A stretch of 9,531 nucleotides of DNA, taken from assembly GCA_016840185.1 (NCBI GenBank), contig JAEOSV010000248.1, positions 1 through 9,531 on the forward strand. Reading direction: 5' to 3'. Positions 1 through 6,760 of this stretch are shown piece after piece. How positions within the stretch are numbered: position 1 is the stretch's first letter; each line of letters begins with the position of its first letter. This DNA comes from Candidatus Hermodarchaeota archaeon. GTDB lineage: Archaea > Asgardarchaeota > Hermodarchaeia > Hermodarchaeales > Hermodarchaeaceae. Position numbers and translations under genes: made by a program. The notes under the pieces are model-generated. The model was given only the letters and a program-made list of their open reading frames with translations. It was not told the origin of the DNA and made no database searches.

Positions 1-314
1 ACGGCTTCTTGAAACGTCTTAATTTCTGCTTCACTTCTTGCTCCATCAATTACAACGTTGTTTTCAGATTCATCTGGAAATTTAGCGATGACTCGTTGAG
101 CAATAACCGCTGGTCCAATCTGTTTGCGAAGTTCAATCATGACTTTTCCGAGTGTCTGAGGAGTATACTGGAGTTGTTGGTGGGCTGCTTCTTCACGGAC
201 AACGTCACCCATTACAAAGACAGGTATTCCCAAGTCTTTTGCAACGGTTGCACCCACGGATTTTCCCGACCCCGGCATCCCACAGAAAATAATGGCTTTC
301 TTTACGGGCAACAT
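1..314 (-). CDS. UPF0200-type P-loop nucleotide kinase-like protein, partial (C-terminus off window)
   Basis: The reading frame starts at ATG (314-312) and runs off the left window edge after 104 codons with no stop. The protein has a Walker A motif GMPGSGKS at residues 12-19 directly after a hydrophobic strand, then a GDVVREEA segment near residue 36, and VVIDGARSEAEI near residue 87. This arrangement resembles the archaeal UPF0200 family, which is related to dephospho-CoA and adenylate kinases. The substrate of the family is not firmly established, so none is claimed. It lies 21 bases downstream of the AAA+ ATPase on the same strand, which suggests co-transcription. There is no strong Shine-Dalgarno match ahead of the ATG, so translation may be coupled to the upstream gene. 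The family usually has about 180-190 residues, so roughly half is visible. Confidence 0.85.
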   Translation of the reverse strand, partial: MLPVKKAIIFCGMPGSGKSVGATVAKDLGIPVFVMGDVVREEAAHQQLQYTPQTLGKVMIELRKQIGPAVIAQRVIAKFPDESENNVVIDGARSEAEIKTFQEA

Positions 315-335
315 AACCACGATTCAGAATATCGG

Positions 336-1532
336 TTACTTATACAGACTCTTATCCTTAGAGGCTTGCACGATTTCCACATGTTTGAAGGTGGATTCAT
401 CAAGAGTTGAAAGCCCCTTTGAGAGGGCGTGGTGAAGGGCTCCTTTTAGAACTCGATCTTTCAAATCCCGTCCTGAATAACCTTCAGTGCGTCGAGCTAT
501 AGATTCCAAATCGGCATCGACTGGCATTGGCAAACTTGATGAGTACTTTCTGAGGATTTGTAGCCTATCACTGTAATCAGGGAGAGGAAATAATATTTCT
601 TCCTCAAAGCGGCTTCGGAGAGCAGGATCTAAGAAGTCACGACTGTTCGTAGCGGCAATTACTACAACGCCTTCTTGGTCTTCGACGAGGTCAAATTGGG
701 AGATGAGAGAATTCACGACTTCTGTGACGTCACCACGAACCGATTGGAAGCCACGATCAAGGCCAATTGAGTCAATTTCGTCAATGAATACGATACATGG
801 TTTCTTTCGGACAATATCCTCAAAGAGCTTGTTAACCTTGTCCGCTCCTGCACCAACATGTTGTCCGATGAGGGAGGTTGCTTTTACATAAGCGAATTCC
901 GTTTGCGTTTCCCAGGCTAGAGCTCGAGCTAACATAGTCTTGCCAGTACCAGGAGGACCGTAGAATAGAACTCGGCGAGGTGCCCACTCTGCAAATTTTG
1001 AAGTGTCAGATATGTACTTTTGAATAATGAGGCACTTTGCCTTCGCATCTTCATGACCAATAATGTCATCAAAGCCAATTTCTCTACCCTTAGTAGGAGC
1101 AAAGTCAGGGGGTTCAATGAGCCGGATCTTTGTATTAGATACGATGTGGGCTTCTACAGGAATTACTGATACAACTTCAAAAGCAAAATCCGGTAAGAGT
1201 AATTGATCAAACAGATAATCAGTTGGTTTGACCTTGATTCCTTGCCATTGATCAACTGCATATGCACTGAAAAGTTTTTCATCCCGAATTCGGAGCAAAG
1301 GATTCACTGGTGTGTTATTTACTTCCAGGGGATATCCTGCAGGGCGTAAGACAACTTCTCTTGCGGGAATTATTTGTTGGGTTAGAGGGTCACCAGGTGT
1401 TCGTGCAATTTCAGCAAGCGGTTTACGTGAACGGGATGATTTCTTTGTCTTCAACCAATCGATGCCTCCCAGAAGCGCGCTGTTCGCCTTTGGTAATGGA
1501 GAATGATATAAAGTTTCCTGCTGATTTATCAT
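336..1532 (-). CDS. AAA+ ATPase, single AAA domain with N-terminal substrate-type domain
   Basis: From the ATG at 1532 the product has 398 residues. Counting from the longer possible start at 1577, Walker A GPPGTGKT is at residues 207-214, Walker B VFIDEID near 263-269, sensor-1 AATN at 308-311, and an arginine finger segment DPALRSRFEEE near 317-327. A small helical lid domain with YSGRDLKDRVL follows. The first ~150 residues form a separate domain with no motif I recognise. The AAA core opens with FDDIIGHEDAKAK, as in proteasomal, Vps4 and SpoVK-like ATPases, and annotations such as '26S protease regulatory subunit homolog' are common for similar archaeal proteins. It lacks a visible coiled coil and a C-terminal HbYX motif, so it is probably not PAN. 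An ATG at 1577 is in frame but lies inside thpR on the other strand, so I prefer 1532. A GATGAT sequence just ahead of it is only a weak ribosome-binding match. Confidence 0.85.
   Translation of the reverse strand: MINQQETLYHSPLPKANSALLGGIDWLKTKKSSRSRKPLAEIARTPGDPLTQQIIPAREVVLRPAGYPLEVNNTPVNPLLRIRDEKLFSAYAVDQWQGIKVKPTDYLFDQLLLPDFAFEVVSVIPVEAHIVSNTKIRLIEPPDFAPTKGREIGFDDIIGHEDAKAKCLIIQKYISDTSKFAEWAPRRVLFYGPPGTGKTMLARALAWETQTEFAYVKATSLIGQHVGAGADKVNKLFEDIVRKKPCIVFIDEIDSIGLDRGFQSVRGDVTEVVNSLISQFDLVEDQEGVVVIAATNSRDFLDPALRSRFEEEILFPLPDYSDRLQILRKYSSSLPMPVDADLESIARRTEGYSGRDLKDRVLKGALHHALSKGLSTLDESTFKHVEIVQASKDKSLYK
1506..1513 (+). promoter_or_regulatory. Possible TATA box for thpR
   Basis: The sequence ATATAAAG lies about 45 bases before the thpR ATG. 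An archaeal TATA box centred here would place transcription start near 1533-1537. This gives a leader of about 20 bases that still includes the GAGG at 1544-1547. The element lies inside the antisense AAA+ gene, so its composition is also constrained by coding. No mapped transcript is available. Confidence 0.35.
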
Positions 1533-1554
1533 AAAATCATCGTGAGGATGTAAG

Positions 1555-2115
1555 ATGGTAGAGATTCGAAGTTTCATTGCTGTAGAAGTTGAAGATTCCG
1601 ATGTGGTTCGACAAATTGAGAAAATTCAACAAGAACTCTTATCAAGTGGAGCAAAACTGAAACTCGTTGAACCTCAAAATCTCCACTTCACCCTCCACTT
1701 TCTAGGTAATATTGACGAGAAACAAATCCCAAATCTTGCTGAAATTATTCAGGGAGTCGAAGGAAATGGATTTGATGTTGAACTTGTGGGATTAGGTTGC
1801 TTTCGCCCGCAACGACCCAGAGTGATTTGGATTGGGTGTACAACCGGAGCAGATCAGCTTATCCAGCATCAGAAATTCCTAGGACGAGAACTTCGAGCAC
1901 AGGGATTTCCCTCAGAGAAACGTAAGTACTCACCACATTTAACAGTGGTAAGAGTCCGGAGCGGTTTGAATCGTGACCAGCTAATGGAATTGGTTCAACA
2001 CCATGCTAGCAAGGTTTTTGGAAAATTTCCAGTCAAGACCATTAAGCTCAAAAAGAGCACACTAACCCCTCAAGGACCCATCTACGAGGATTTATCTGTG
2101 AAAACCCTGGAGTAA
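1555..2115 (+). CDS. thpR: RNA 2',3'-cyclic phosphodiesterase (2'-5' RNA ligase family, 2H phosphoesterase)
   Basis: This is a complete 186-residue protein, the usual size for ThpR. It has both signature H-x-T motifs of the 2H phosphoesterase fold: HFT at residues 44-46 (LHFTLHFLG) and HLT at 128-130 (SPHLTVVRV). In the family the two histidines activate hydrolysis of 2',3'-cyclic phosphates to 2'-phosphates, and the enzymes can also join 2'-5' RNA ends in vitro. The RSFIAVEV opening strand and the HxT spacing of 84 residues fit the family. The ATG at 1555 is supported by GAGG at 1544-1547, seven bases upstream. The gene diverges from the AAA+ gene, with only 22 bases between the preferred starts. 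In archaea a role in tRNA or RNA end processing is often proposed. The tRNA with introns 1.1 kb downstream is suggestive but not evidence. Confidence 0.93.
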   Translation: MVEIRSFIAVEVEDSDVVRQIEKIQQELLSSGAKLKLVEPQNLHFTLHFLGNIDEKQIPNLAEIIQGVEGNGFDVELVGLGCFRPQRPRVIWIGCTTGADQLIQHQKFLGRELRAQGFPSEKRKYSPHLTVVRVRSGLNRDQLMELVQHHASKVFGKFPVKTIKLKKSTLTPQGPIYEDLSVKTLE

Positions 2116-2140
2116 TCCATTAAACCCGAAATGGATTTTT
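2114..2140 (+). terminator. Hairpin plus T-tract after thpR
   Basis: AATCCATT (2114-2121) and AATGGATT (2130-2137) form a perfect 8-bp stem with an 8-base loop. The stem overlaps the thpR stop codon, and the 3' arm runs into TTTTT (2136-2140). It resembles an intrinsic terminator, although archaeal termination relies mainly on the T-tract. It may instead regulate read-through into the SDR gene, whose ATG is 15 bases further on. Confidence 0.5.
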
Positions 2141-2154
2141 GAAAGTGAACATCG

Positions 2155-3165
2155 ATGAAGATACTAATTACTGGTGCAACTGGATTCATTGGTCGAAACC
2201 TTGTTGCAAAATTAATTCAACAGAATTTTGATGTCACAGCCTTAGTTAGAAGAACAAGTGAAGTCAAGGAATTACCCAAAGAACTCCGACTTATTGACGG
2301 CGATATGTGCGATAGTCGTTCAGTAGATGACTCAGTTCAAGGTATGGATGTTGTAATTCATCTCGCAGCCTATTTTGATTTTTACCCTAAAGACAAAAAG
2401 CGCCTTTATCAGGTAAACGTTGAAGGAACGAAAAATCTAGTTACCGCTTGTATCAAAGCATCAATTTCGCGGCTCATATACATTTCAACCGCCGAAGTGA
2501 TTGGGCCTGTTGAAAATCCTCCGGGAACAGAGGATTCACCACTTCGTCCTCAATTTGATTATTCGAAAAGTAAAATGAAGGCAGAAGAAATCGTGAGAGC
2601 AAGTTCTCTTGAAACGGAGCTTGAACACGTAATTCTTCGTCCAACAGGAGTAATTGGTGAAGGGGAACTATATACAGTTTTTGAGACAATAGAGGCTGTC
2701 AATGAAGGAACAATCCCTATGCTTCCTGGTGATGGAGAAAAAACCCTCATGTATACATACATTGAGGATGTTGTAAGTGGAATTATTTCAGTCATCGATT
2801 CTAAAGCAGCTAAAAACCAGACGATAATTCTGTGTCCTGATGAGGGTATGACCTATAATGAATTGTTTACTTTCTTGGGAGTGAAACTTGGTGTTGATCC
2901 ACCCCAAAGAAAGGTTCCCACAACCCTTGCTAAATTTGGCATTGGTCTAATGAGCCCCTTCAAGAACCGTGGAAAAACGACGTTCCTGTGGCACAGGCAA
3001 TCAGTTCAAAGTATGGACGAGGAACGCTGGTATTCAAACGATAAAGCGAAGCGACTACTCGGTTGGATTCCAAAGACTACAATGCAGGATGGATTGAGTC
3101 AATCAATTGATTGGTATTATGAAAAGGGATACATTAAGGATAAACGCCGTAAGGCAAACGATTGA
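2155..3165 (+). CDS. NAD(P)-dependent epimerase/dehydratase-like extended SDR protein
   Basis: This is a complete 336-residue protein, typical in length for an extended short-chain dehydrogenase/reductase. The Rossmann nucleotide-binding motif TGATGFIG is at residues 6-13. The catalytic YxxxK is at Y136 and K140 (DYSKSK), and the upstream catalytic Ser/Thr is in YISTAEV near 109-115. ALVRRTS after the second strand places arginines where NADP-preferring members often have them. HLAAYFDFYPKD and VNVEGTKNL resemble dihydroflavonol-reductase, 3-beta-HSD and HpnA-like sugar epimerase subfamilies. The C-terminal substrate domain is not diagnostic, so no substrate is assigned. The ATG at 2155 is preceded by AAAGTGA (2142-2148), a modest ribosome-binding match. 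It follows thpR by 39 bases. A hairpin between them means co-transcription is uncertain. Confidence 0.88.
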   Translation: MKILITGATGFIGRNLVAKLIQQNFDVTALVRRTSEVKELPKELRLIDGDMCDSRSVDDSVQGMDVVIHLAAYFDFYPKDKKRLYQVNVEGTKNLVTACIKASISRLIYISTAEVIGPVENPPGTEDSPLRPQFDYSKSKMKAEEIVRASSLETELEHVILRPTGVIGEGELYTVFETIEAVNEGTIPMLPGDGEKTLMYTYIEDVVSGIISVIDSKAAKNQTIILCPDEGMTYNELFTFLGVKLGVDPPQRKVPTTLAKFGIGLMSPFKNRGKTTFLWHRQSVQSMDEERWYSNDKAKRLLGWIPKTTMQDGLSQSIDWYYEKGYIKDKRRKAND

Positions 3166-3166
3166 G

Positions 3167-3186
3167 GGCTTCCAAATTCGGAAGCC
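3167..3186 (+). terminator. Hairpin directly after the SDR gene
   Basis: GGCTTCC (3167-3173) and GGAAGCC (3180-3186) form a perfect 7-bp stem with a 6-base loop, beginning two bases after the SDR stop codon. T-rich sequence (ATTCTTAGATTCTT) follows. This is likely the end of the SDR transcript, although no long uninterrupted T-run is present. Confidence 0.5.
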
Positions 3187-3195
3187 ATTCTTAGA

Positions 3196-3228
3196 TTCTT
3201 GGCTTGAAAGGAAATCACCTTCCAAGAA
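3196..3228. repeat. Second inverted repeat between the SDR gene and tRNA-Pro
   Basis: TTCTTGG (3196-3202) pairs with CCAAGAA (3222-3228). Inside it AAGG (3208-3211) pairs with CCTT (3218-3221) around a 6-base loop, leaving a 5-base bulge on one side. It could be a back-up transcript end for the SDR gene or part of the tRNA upstream region. Its function is not known. Confidence 0.4.
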
Positions 3229-3230
3229 AA

Positions 3231-3240
3231 GACATTAAAA
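3231..3240 (+). promoter_or_regulatory. Possible TATA element of the tRNA-Pro gene
   Basis: ATTAAAA (3234-3240) follows a purine-rich AAGAAAAGA stretch that could act as a BRE. The TATA-like centre is about 32 bases ahead of the mature tRNA 5' end, so the transcript would start a few bases upstream of it, as is common for archaeal tRNA genes. The match is modest. Confidence 0.35.
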
Positions 3241-3286
3241 GGAGCTATGAATTCTAAAGACAAGCTCGTGGGCTGGTGGTCTAGAT

Positions 3287-3314
3287 CCCAACCGGCAACT
3301 GCCATTGGCTAGAA
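3287..3314 (+). other. tRNA-Pro intron 1 (28 nt, D-loop, between T17 and the next T)
   Basis: CTAG (3281-3284) pairs with CTAG (3309-3312) as a 4-bp central helix. A 3-base bulge ATC (3285-3287) follows on the 5' strand, and a 3-base bulge AAT (3313-3315) on the 3' strand. The inner helix is CCAA (3288-3291) with TTGG (3305-3308), and GGC/GCC pairs further in. Cutting after the second base of each bulge, as the archaeal tRNA endonuclease does, removes 3287-3314. The outer helix is weak (only T3280-G3316 pairs), so this is a relaxed BHB. Because CTAGA occurs at both ends, a cut one base earlier at each site would also leave a D-loop of the same size. Confidence 0.82.
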
Positions 3315-3337
3315 TGGTATGATGCCTGCCTGGGGCG

Positions 3338-3367
3338 AGGTTACTATTTGATGTAGTAATCCCCTTT
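3338..3367 (+). other. tRNA-Pro intron 2 (30 nt, between positions 39 and 40)
   Basis: This is a full hBHBh' motif. The outer helix is GCCT/AGGT (AGGT at 3369-3372), and the central helix GGGG (3332-3335) pairs with CCCT (3362-3365). The 5' bulge is CGA (3336-3338) and the 3' bulge is TTC (3366-3368). The inner helix GGTTACTA (3339-3346) pairs with TAGTAATC (3354-3361). Cutting after the second base of each bulge restores G39-C31 pairing and a 7-base anticodon loop. The position is offset from the common 37/38 site. Confidence 0.88.
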
Positions 3368-3404
3368 CAGGTGATCCCGCGTTCAAATCGCGGCCGGCCC
3401 ACCA

Positions 3405-3409
3405 TTTTT
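3405..3409 (+). terminator. T5 run after tRNA-Pro
   Basis: TTTTT follows the encoded CCA directly. Short T-runs of this kind end archaeal tRNA transcripts. The 18 bases between the tRNA and the stop of the convergent deacetylase gene hold nothing else I can recognise. Confidence 0.55.
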
Positions 3410-3422
3410 CATGCTCCAGGAA

Positions 3423-4487
3423 TTATTTTGTGAATTTCCACCAAGGTTTCAGAAGTAGCTTTGTTTCCTTGATGAGTGTGTTCATGTATTTCGGTATCCG
3501 TGGGTCTTCAGTGGGTGCTTTCTCGTGAATAGGAGTTCCCTGATCGCTCATTGCACTTAGTGTGTTGAATATTGATTCAGATAAAGCTTGAAGATCATAG
3601 CCGCCTTCTAAGAACATGATGACACGCCCATCGCAGTATTTTGATGCGACCTCCATGACCAGTTGGGTGGATTTGTGATAGGCGTCGGCACTGAATTGGA
3701 GCCCGGTTAGATAATCACGGAAGTGTGCGTCATATCCTGCAGAGACAAGAATAGCAGTAGGTTGGAATTGTTCAGCTATCGAAGGCAAGAGAGTAGTGAG
3801 ACCCTTTAGGAAAGATTGATCGGCGACCCCTGGGGGTAGTGGGAGATTTACATTATAGCCCTTCCCGTTTCCTTCTCCAAGTTCATCTGAATATCCCGAG
3901 TACCCAGGGTATAGAGTACGTCCATCTTGATGAATGCCAAGATAAAGGATATCAGATTCTGCGTAGTGAATTTCTTGAGTCCCATTTCCGTGGTGGGCAT
4001 CAATGTCGAGTATTAAAACACGGCTATCTGGAGTAGTTGCTGTAATGTATCTCGCTAGAACTGAGATGTTATTAAATAAACAGAATCCACGAGCAGATTG
4101 TGCGTTTGCATGGTGTCCCGGTGGACGCACGAGCGCGAAGGCATTATCCAGTTTTCCTGAAAGAATTTCTTCCCAAGCCTTGATTCCTGCTCCTGCTGCT
4201 AGGATGGCTGCATTATAGGAGCCTTTCGACGTGCGAGTGTCTGCATCCAATCGGGCTTCTCGATCGGATGCGTTGTGGATGAGGTCAATGTAGTCTTTCG
4301 GGTGAACGCGTTCTAGGTCAGAATGTTTAATTGCCGAGGGTTTTTGCAACACTATATGTCCATTCTTGAAGGCTTGTTTTTCTTCTAAGAATTTCATGAC
4401 TGCAGTCAGACGTTCAGGGCGTTCTGGATGGCTGAAGCCCATATCGTGTTTTAGGAACGCGGGATGATAGAATAAACCAGTCGGCAA
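3423..4487 (-). CDS. Histone deacetylase superfamily protein (class II-like / AcuC-type amidohydrolase)
   Basis: This is a complete 354-residue arginase/deacetylase-fold protein with all the expected active-site residues. Paired H125-H126 lie in RPPGHHA, and the zinc ligands are D163 and H165 in DIDAHHGNGT and D253 in SAGYDAH. The catalytic tyrosine is Y297 in EGGYD. HPERPERL near residue 20 is the usual N-terminal signature. Family members remove acetyl groups from lysines, polyamines or other small amines with Zn. The closest look is bacterial/archaeal class II-like enzymes, and the natural substrate cannot be read from the sequence. The start is a TTG at 4487-4485, chosen because GAGGT lies seven bases upstream and the family motif begins at residue 3. 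No ATG is available before residue 16. The gene lies 29 bases after hel308 on the same strand, so operon membership is likely. Confidence 0.92.
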   Translation of the reverse strand: MPTGLFYHPAFLKHDMGFSHPERPERLTAVMKFLEEKQAFKNGHIVLQKPSAIKHSDLERVHPKDYIDLIHNASDREARLDADTRTSKGSYNAAILAAGAGIKAWEEILSGKLDNAFALVRPPGHHANAQSARGFCLFNNISVLARYITATTPDSRVLILDIDAHHGNGTQEIHYAESDILYLGIHQDGRTLYPGYSGYSDELGEGNGKGYNVNLPLPPGVADQSFLKGLTTLLPSIAEQFQPTAILVSAGYDAHFRDYLTGLQFSADAYHKSTQLVMEVASKYCDGRVIMFLEGGYDLQALSESIFNTLSAMSDQGTPIHEKAPTEDPRIPKYMNTLIKETKLLLKPWWKFTK

Positions 4488-4494
4488 AATGGTA

Positions 4495-4499
4495 ACCTC
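4495..4499 (-). promoter_or_regulatory. Ribosome-binding site deciding the TTG start of the deacetylase gene
   Basis: On the minus strand GAGGT lies seven bases ahead of TTG (4487-4485), inside the hel308-deacetylase gap. It is a good complement to the archaeal 16S 3' end and supports the non-ATG start. Confidence 0.6.
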
Positions 4500-4516
4500 G
4501 CAGTGATTTGGATGTG

Positions 4517-6745
4517 TTAATCCAGCGTTAATTGGGTTTGTCTTTTATTTTTCCGCGGCGTGTCCTTTAACGCTTGTTCTTCTTCTGGATTGATGACCCC
4601 ACCACACTGTTGTTTTATAGACTGCGCAATTTGGGGACCGATAGTCGGAACAGTGGCTAGTTGACCTAAAGGCGCATCGCGAATGCGGTTCTTAGAAATT
4701 AAACCTGCTCTGAAGAGGAACCGTGCGCGTACCCGACCAATACCATGAAGCTCAACCAACTCTGTGAGTTCCCGTTTTACTCCATACCTTACGCGAAGTT
4801 CCAATTCTTTGAGATCAGGAACGACTTTTTTATAACCAAAGATGGGTGCCAGTTCACGGCATGTATAAATTAGCCACTTTTGGGTATCCACTAATCGGAG
4901 AAGATCACCAGATCCAATTTTGAATTGATTGATGAGTTGATCTTCGGGAAGTTCTTCTATCCATGCTTTGACTAAAAGGGCGGTTTTCACTTCTGCTAAA
5001 AAGAACTCATAGCGATCTCTATGGTGCCGAGGATTAGGAACGGGCGTGAGAAATTCATCGATGTGTTCGATAACGTAATCATGAAACCGTTCATCTTCTC
5101 CTCGTCGAAGATAGAGATTCGCCATATCAGGTGTATGGCAAATTAGGTGGAGGAAAGATAAGTCGGTGATGTTCTCATATTGTTTAACAGCTCTTGAAAG
5201 ACCGTCTCTGATGACAACGGCTGATTTGGGATCAACATAGAGTTGAGACACACGCTTTCCAAATGGAGTAGCAAACAATCGCTTTCCTTGTTGCTCTAGG
5301 AGGGTTTCGTCTTTAAGAAATTTCACGATTAAATCAATCATGTATTCGACTTCATCGGGGTCCCGTTGATGCCCAAAGAAGGTTTGCCGAATGAACTCCA
5401 TGATACCGTCTTTATCTGAAGCATAATTCATAGCAATCGTGGAAAGAACATGACTCCGGAGCGCAGATTCGTTTGCCAGCTTGGAAATGATACCTTCGGG
5501 AGTTCCAAGCGTATAGTAATCTAAGAGAAAATCGCGTTCACCCTCATTCCGAGAAATAAGAATCGCCGTCCCCGTAGTATCATATTTCGGTCTACCAGCA
5601 CGCCCAGCCATTTGCTTATATTCTAAGACAGGAATTGGCTGATATCCCTCAAGCCTATCATACCGACGATATTCTCTGATTACCACAACCCGAGCTGGGA
5701 GGTTGACGCCAGCGGCTAACGTCGGAGTGGCACATACTGCTTTGATTAAATTATTTCGAAATGCTTCTTCAATGAGTTTTCGTTCGGAATAACGTAGCCC
5801 AGCATGATGAAAAGCTACCCCGGCCCGAAGAAGCCGGGCTAATGTATCTGTAACTTGAGTGACTTCCCCCAGTTGGAGCAGGGTTTCAGCTAGGTTCCCT
5901 AGCTCTGCTTGTTCACTTTGTTTCAATCTTGGTGCAGTGATCGGACTGAGTTTTTGGGCAGTTTTAACCGCAGAACGTCGCGTATTCAGAAAGGCGAGGA
6001 GTTGTCCCTTTTTTTTGAGGACTCGCCGAGTAATATCTCCGATAGGAAATGAGGTGGATGGCGTATAGCTTTCTTCATCGCCTTCGCCAAAAAATACGCG
6101 ACCTTCATGATAGACACCTTCACGCAGTGTAACCGGACGCCAGTCGCTCACAACAGTCTGTCCATTGAGCCATTCAGCCAGTTCATGTGCATTATCGACT
6201 GTTGCACTCAACGCCAAAATCTGAGCGTTGGGAGCAATTTGCCGTAATCTAGCCAGCACCACTTCCAGGGTGGGACCGCGCCCCGGATCGTTAATGAGAT
6301 GAACCTCATCCGCGACAACAATATCAATATCAGACAGCCATTTCGCTCGATGCCGCAGAAGGGAATCCGCGCGTTCATTCGTACAAATGAGCAGGTCATA
6401 GGCACTGTATTTTTCTTCCACCGTATCATAGTCACCAGTGGTGATTCCCACATTCACACCTAGCTCAGAATAGGGACGAAACTCGTCATATTTTTCGGAA
6501 GCTAACGCGCGAAGCGGGCAAAGGTACAAGGCTTTTCCTCCGCGTTCAACGATTGATTTGAGCATACAAAATTCGGCAATGAGGGTTTTGCCTGACGCCG
6601 TCGGAATGGCTAACACTGCATTTTTTCTTTCAAGAATACCCGCTTTAATCGCCGCTTCTTGAGGAGGATACAGCGTCGTATAACCCTTCGCTTTAAAATA
6701 CGCTTTAATCGATTTTTCAAGCGGTAAACGGGCAATCTGTTTTAT
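4517..6745 (-). CDS. hel308: Hel308-type superfamily 2 DNA helicase (Ski2-like), apparent ATA start
   Basis: The product has 742 residues if read from ATA at 6745, close to the family's 700-720. Motif I is AIPTASGKT (46-54), Ia is CPLRALASEKYDEF, motif II is DEVH (146-149), and motif III is SAT (180-182). Motif V region is ATPTLAAGVNLPARVV, and motif VI is QMAGRAGR (378-385). The ratchet domain follows, with two helix-hairpin-helix-like segments, LHGIGRVRARFL near 666 and VPTIGPQIAQSI near 699. Hel308 unwinds lagging strands at stalled or recombining forks in an ATP-driven 3'-5' direction. Residues 1-43, including LYPPQEAAIKAGIL (the Q-motif region), are conserved-looking but have no ATG, GTG or TTG ahead of them; the frame is closed by TGA at 6751-6749. 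The first usual start, GTG at 6616, would delete the Q-motif. The gene begins 20 bases after mcm. The C-terminal end QTQLTLD is faintly PIP-box-like. Confidence 0.93.
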   Translation of the reverse strand: MKQIARLPLEKSIKAYFKAKGYTTLYPPQEAAIKAGILERKNAVLAIPTASGKTLIAEFCMLKSIVERGGKALYLCPLRALASEKYDEFRPYSELGVNVGITTGDYDTVEEKYSAYDLLICTNERADSLLRHRAKWLSDIDIVVADEVHLINDPGRGPTLEVVLARLRQIAPNAQILALSATVDNAHELAEWLNGQTVVSDWRPVTLREGVYHEGRVFFGEGDEESYTPSTSFPIGDITRRVLKKKGQLLAFLNTRRSAVKTAQKLSPITAPRLKQSEQAELGNLAETLLQLGEVTQVTDTLARLLRAGVAFHHAGLRYSERKLIEEAFRNNLIKAVCATPTLAAGVNLPARVVVIREYRRYDRLEGYQPIPVLEYKQMAGRAGRPKYDTTGTAILISRNEGERDFLLDYYTLGTPEGIISKLANESALRSHVLSTIAMNYASDKDGIMEFIRQTFFGHQRDPDEVEYMIDLIVKFLKDETLLEQQGKRLFATPFGKRVSQLYVDPKSAVVIRDGLSRAVKQYENITDLSFLHLICHTPDMANLYLRRGEDERFHDYVIEHIDEFLTPVPNPRHHRDRYEFFLAEVKTALLVKAWIEELPEDQLINQFKIGSGDLLRLVDTQKWLIYTCRELAPIFGYKKVVPDLKELELRVRYGVKRELTELVELHGIGRVRARFLFRAGLISKNRIRDAPLGQLATVPTIGPQIAQSIKQQCGGVINPEEEQALKDTPRKNKRQTQLTLD

Positions 6746-6755
6746 AACTCAATCC

Positions 6756-6760
6756 CACCT
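6756..6760 (-). promoter_or_regulatory. Ribosome-binding site upstream of hel308
   Basis: AGGTG on the minus strand lies in the 20-base mcm-hel308 gap. It is seven bases ahead of GTT (6748) and ten ahead of ATA (6745). Its position supports initiation right here rather than at the GTG 130 bases further in, even though no standard start codon is in frame. Confidence 0.5.

Larger units (their letters stand above)
3270..3404 (+). tRNA. tRNA-Pro(GGG) with two introns, CCA encoded
   Basis: Exons are 3270-3286, 3315-3337 and 3368-3404. Joined, they give a 77-base tRNA. The acceptor stem GGGCTGG pairs with CCGGCCC (3394-3400, one G-U pair), followed by A73 and genome-encoded CCA. The D-arm is GTCT-AGATTGGTA-TGAT, with G18G19 present. 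The anticodon stem is CCTGC/GCAGG, fully paired, with loop CTGGGGC: U33, anticodon GGG and G37. The variable loop is TGATC, and the T-arm CCGCG/CGCGG closes the loop TTCAAAT. Anticodon GGG reads proline codons CCC and CCU. Unspliced, the D-loop and anticodon arm do not fold correctly, so both introns are required to explain the sequence. I considered anticodon TGG with GCCTG/CAGGT as the stem, but that needs C33 and a shorter variable loop. The gene stands alone on the plus strand, ending 18 bases before the convergent deacetylase gene. Confidence 0.93.

Noticed and set aside
9..410. Plus-strand open frame of 133 codons at the left edge
   Set aside because: It lies opposite the UPF0200 kinase and the end of the AAA+ gene, both with clear motifs, and its product resembles nothing.
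3247..3312. 21-codon open frame (MNSKDKLVGWW...) with GGAG just ahead of its ATG
   Set aside because: Most of it overlaps the tRNA 5' exon and first intron, and the GGAG is only two bases from the ATG. It is probably chance.
3322..3372. Anticodon TGG with stem GCCTG/CAGGT
   Set aside because: This needs C instead of U at position 33 and a non-BHB excision, while the GGG solution gives U33, five paired stem bases and exact BHB geometry.
4517..6616. hel308 start at GTG 6616
   Set aside because: It would delete the Q-motif region and leave motif I at the extreme N-terminus, and it has no ribosome-binding site at the right distance.
6641..6711. Repeated CGCTTTAATCG at 6641 and 6701
   Set aside because: Both copies encode IKA within the hel308 N-terminus in the same frame; a two-copy 11-base match in coding sequence needs no special explanation.
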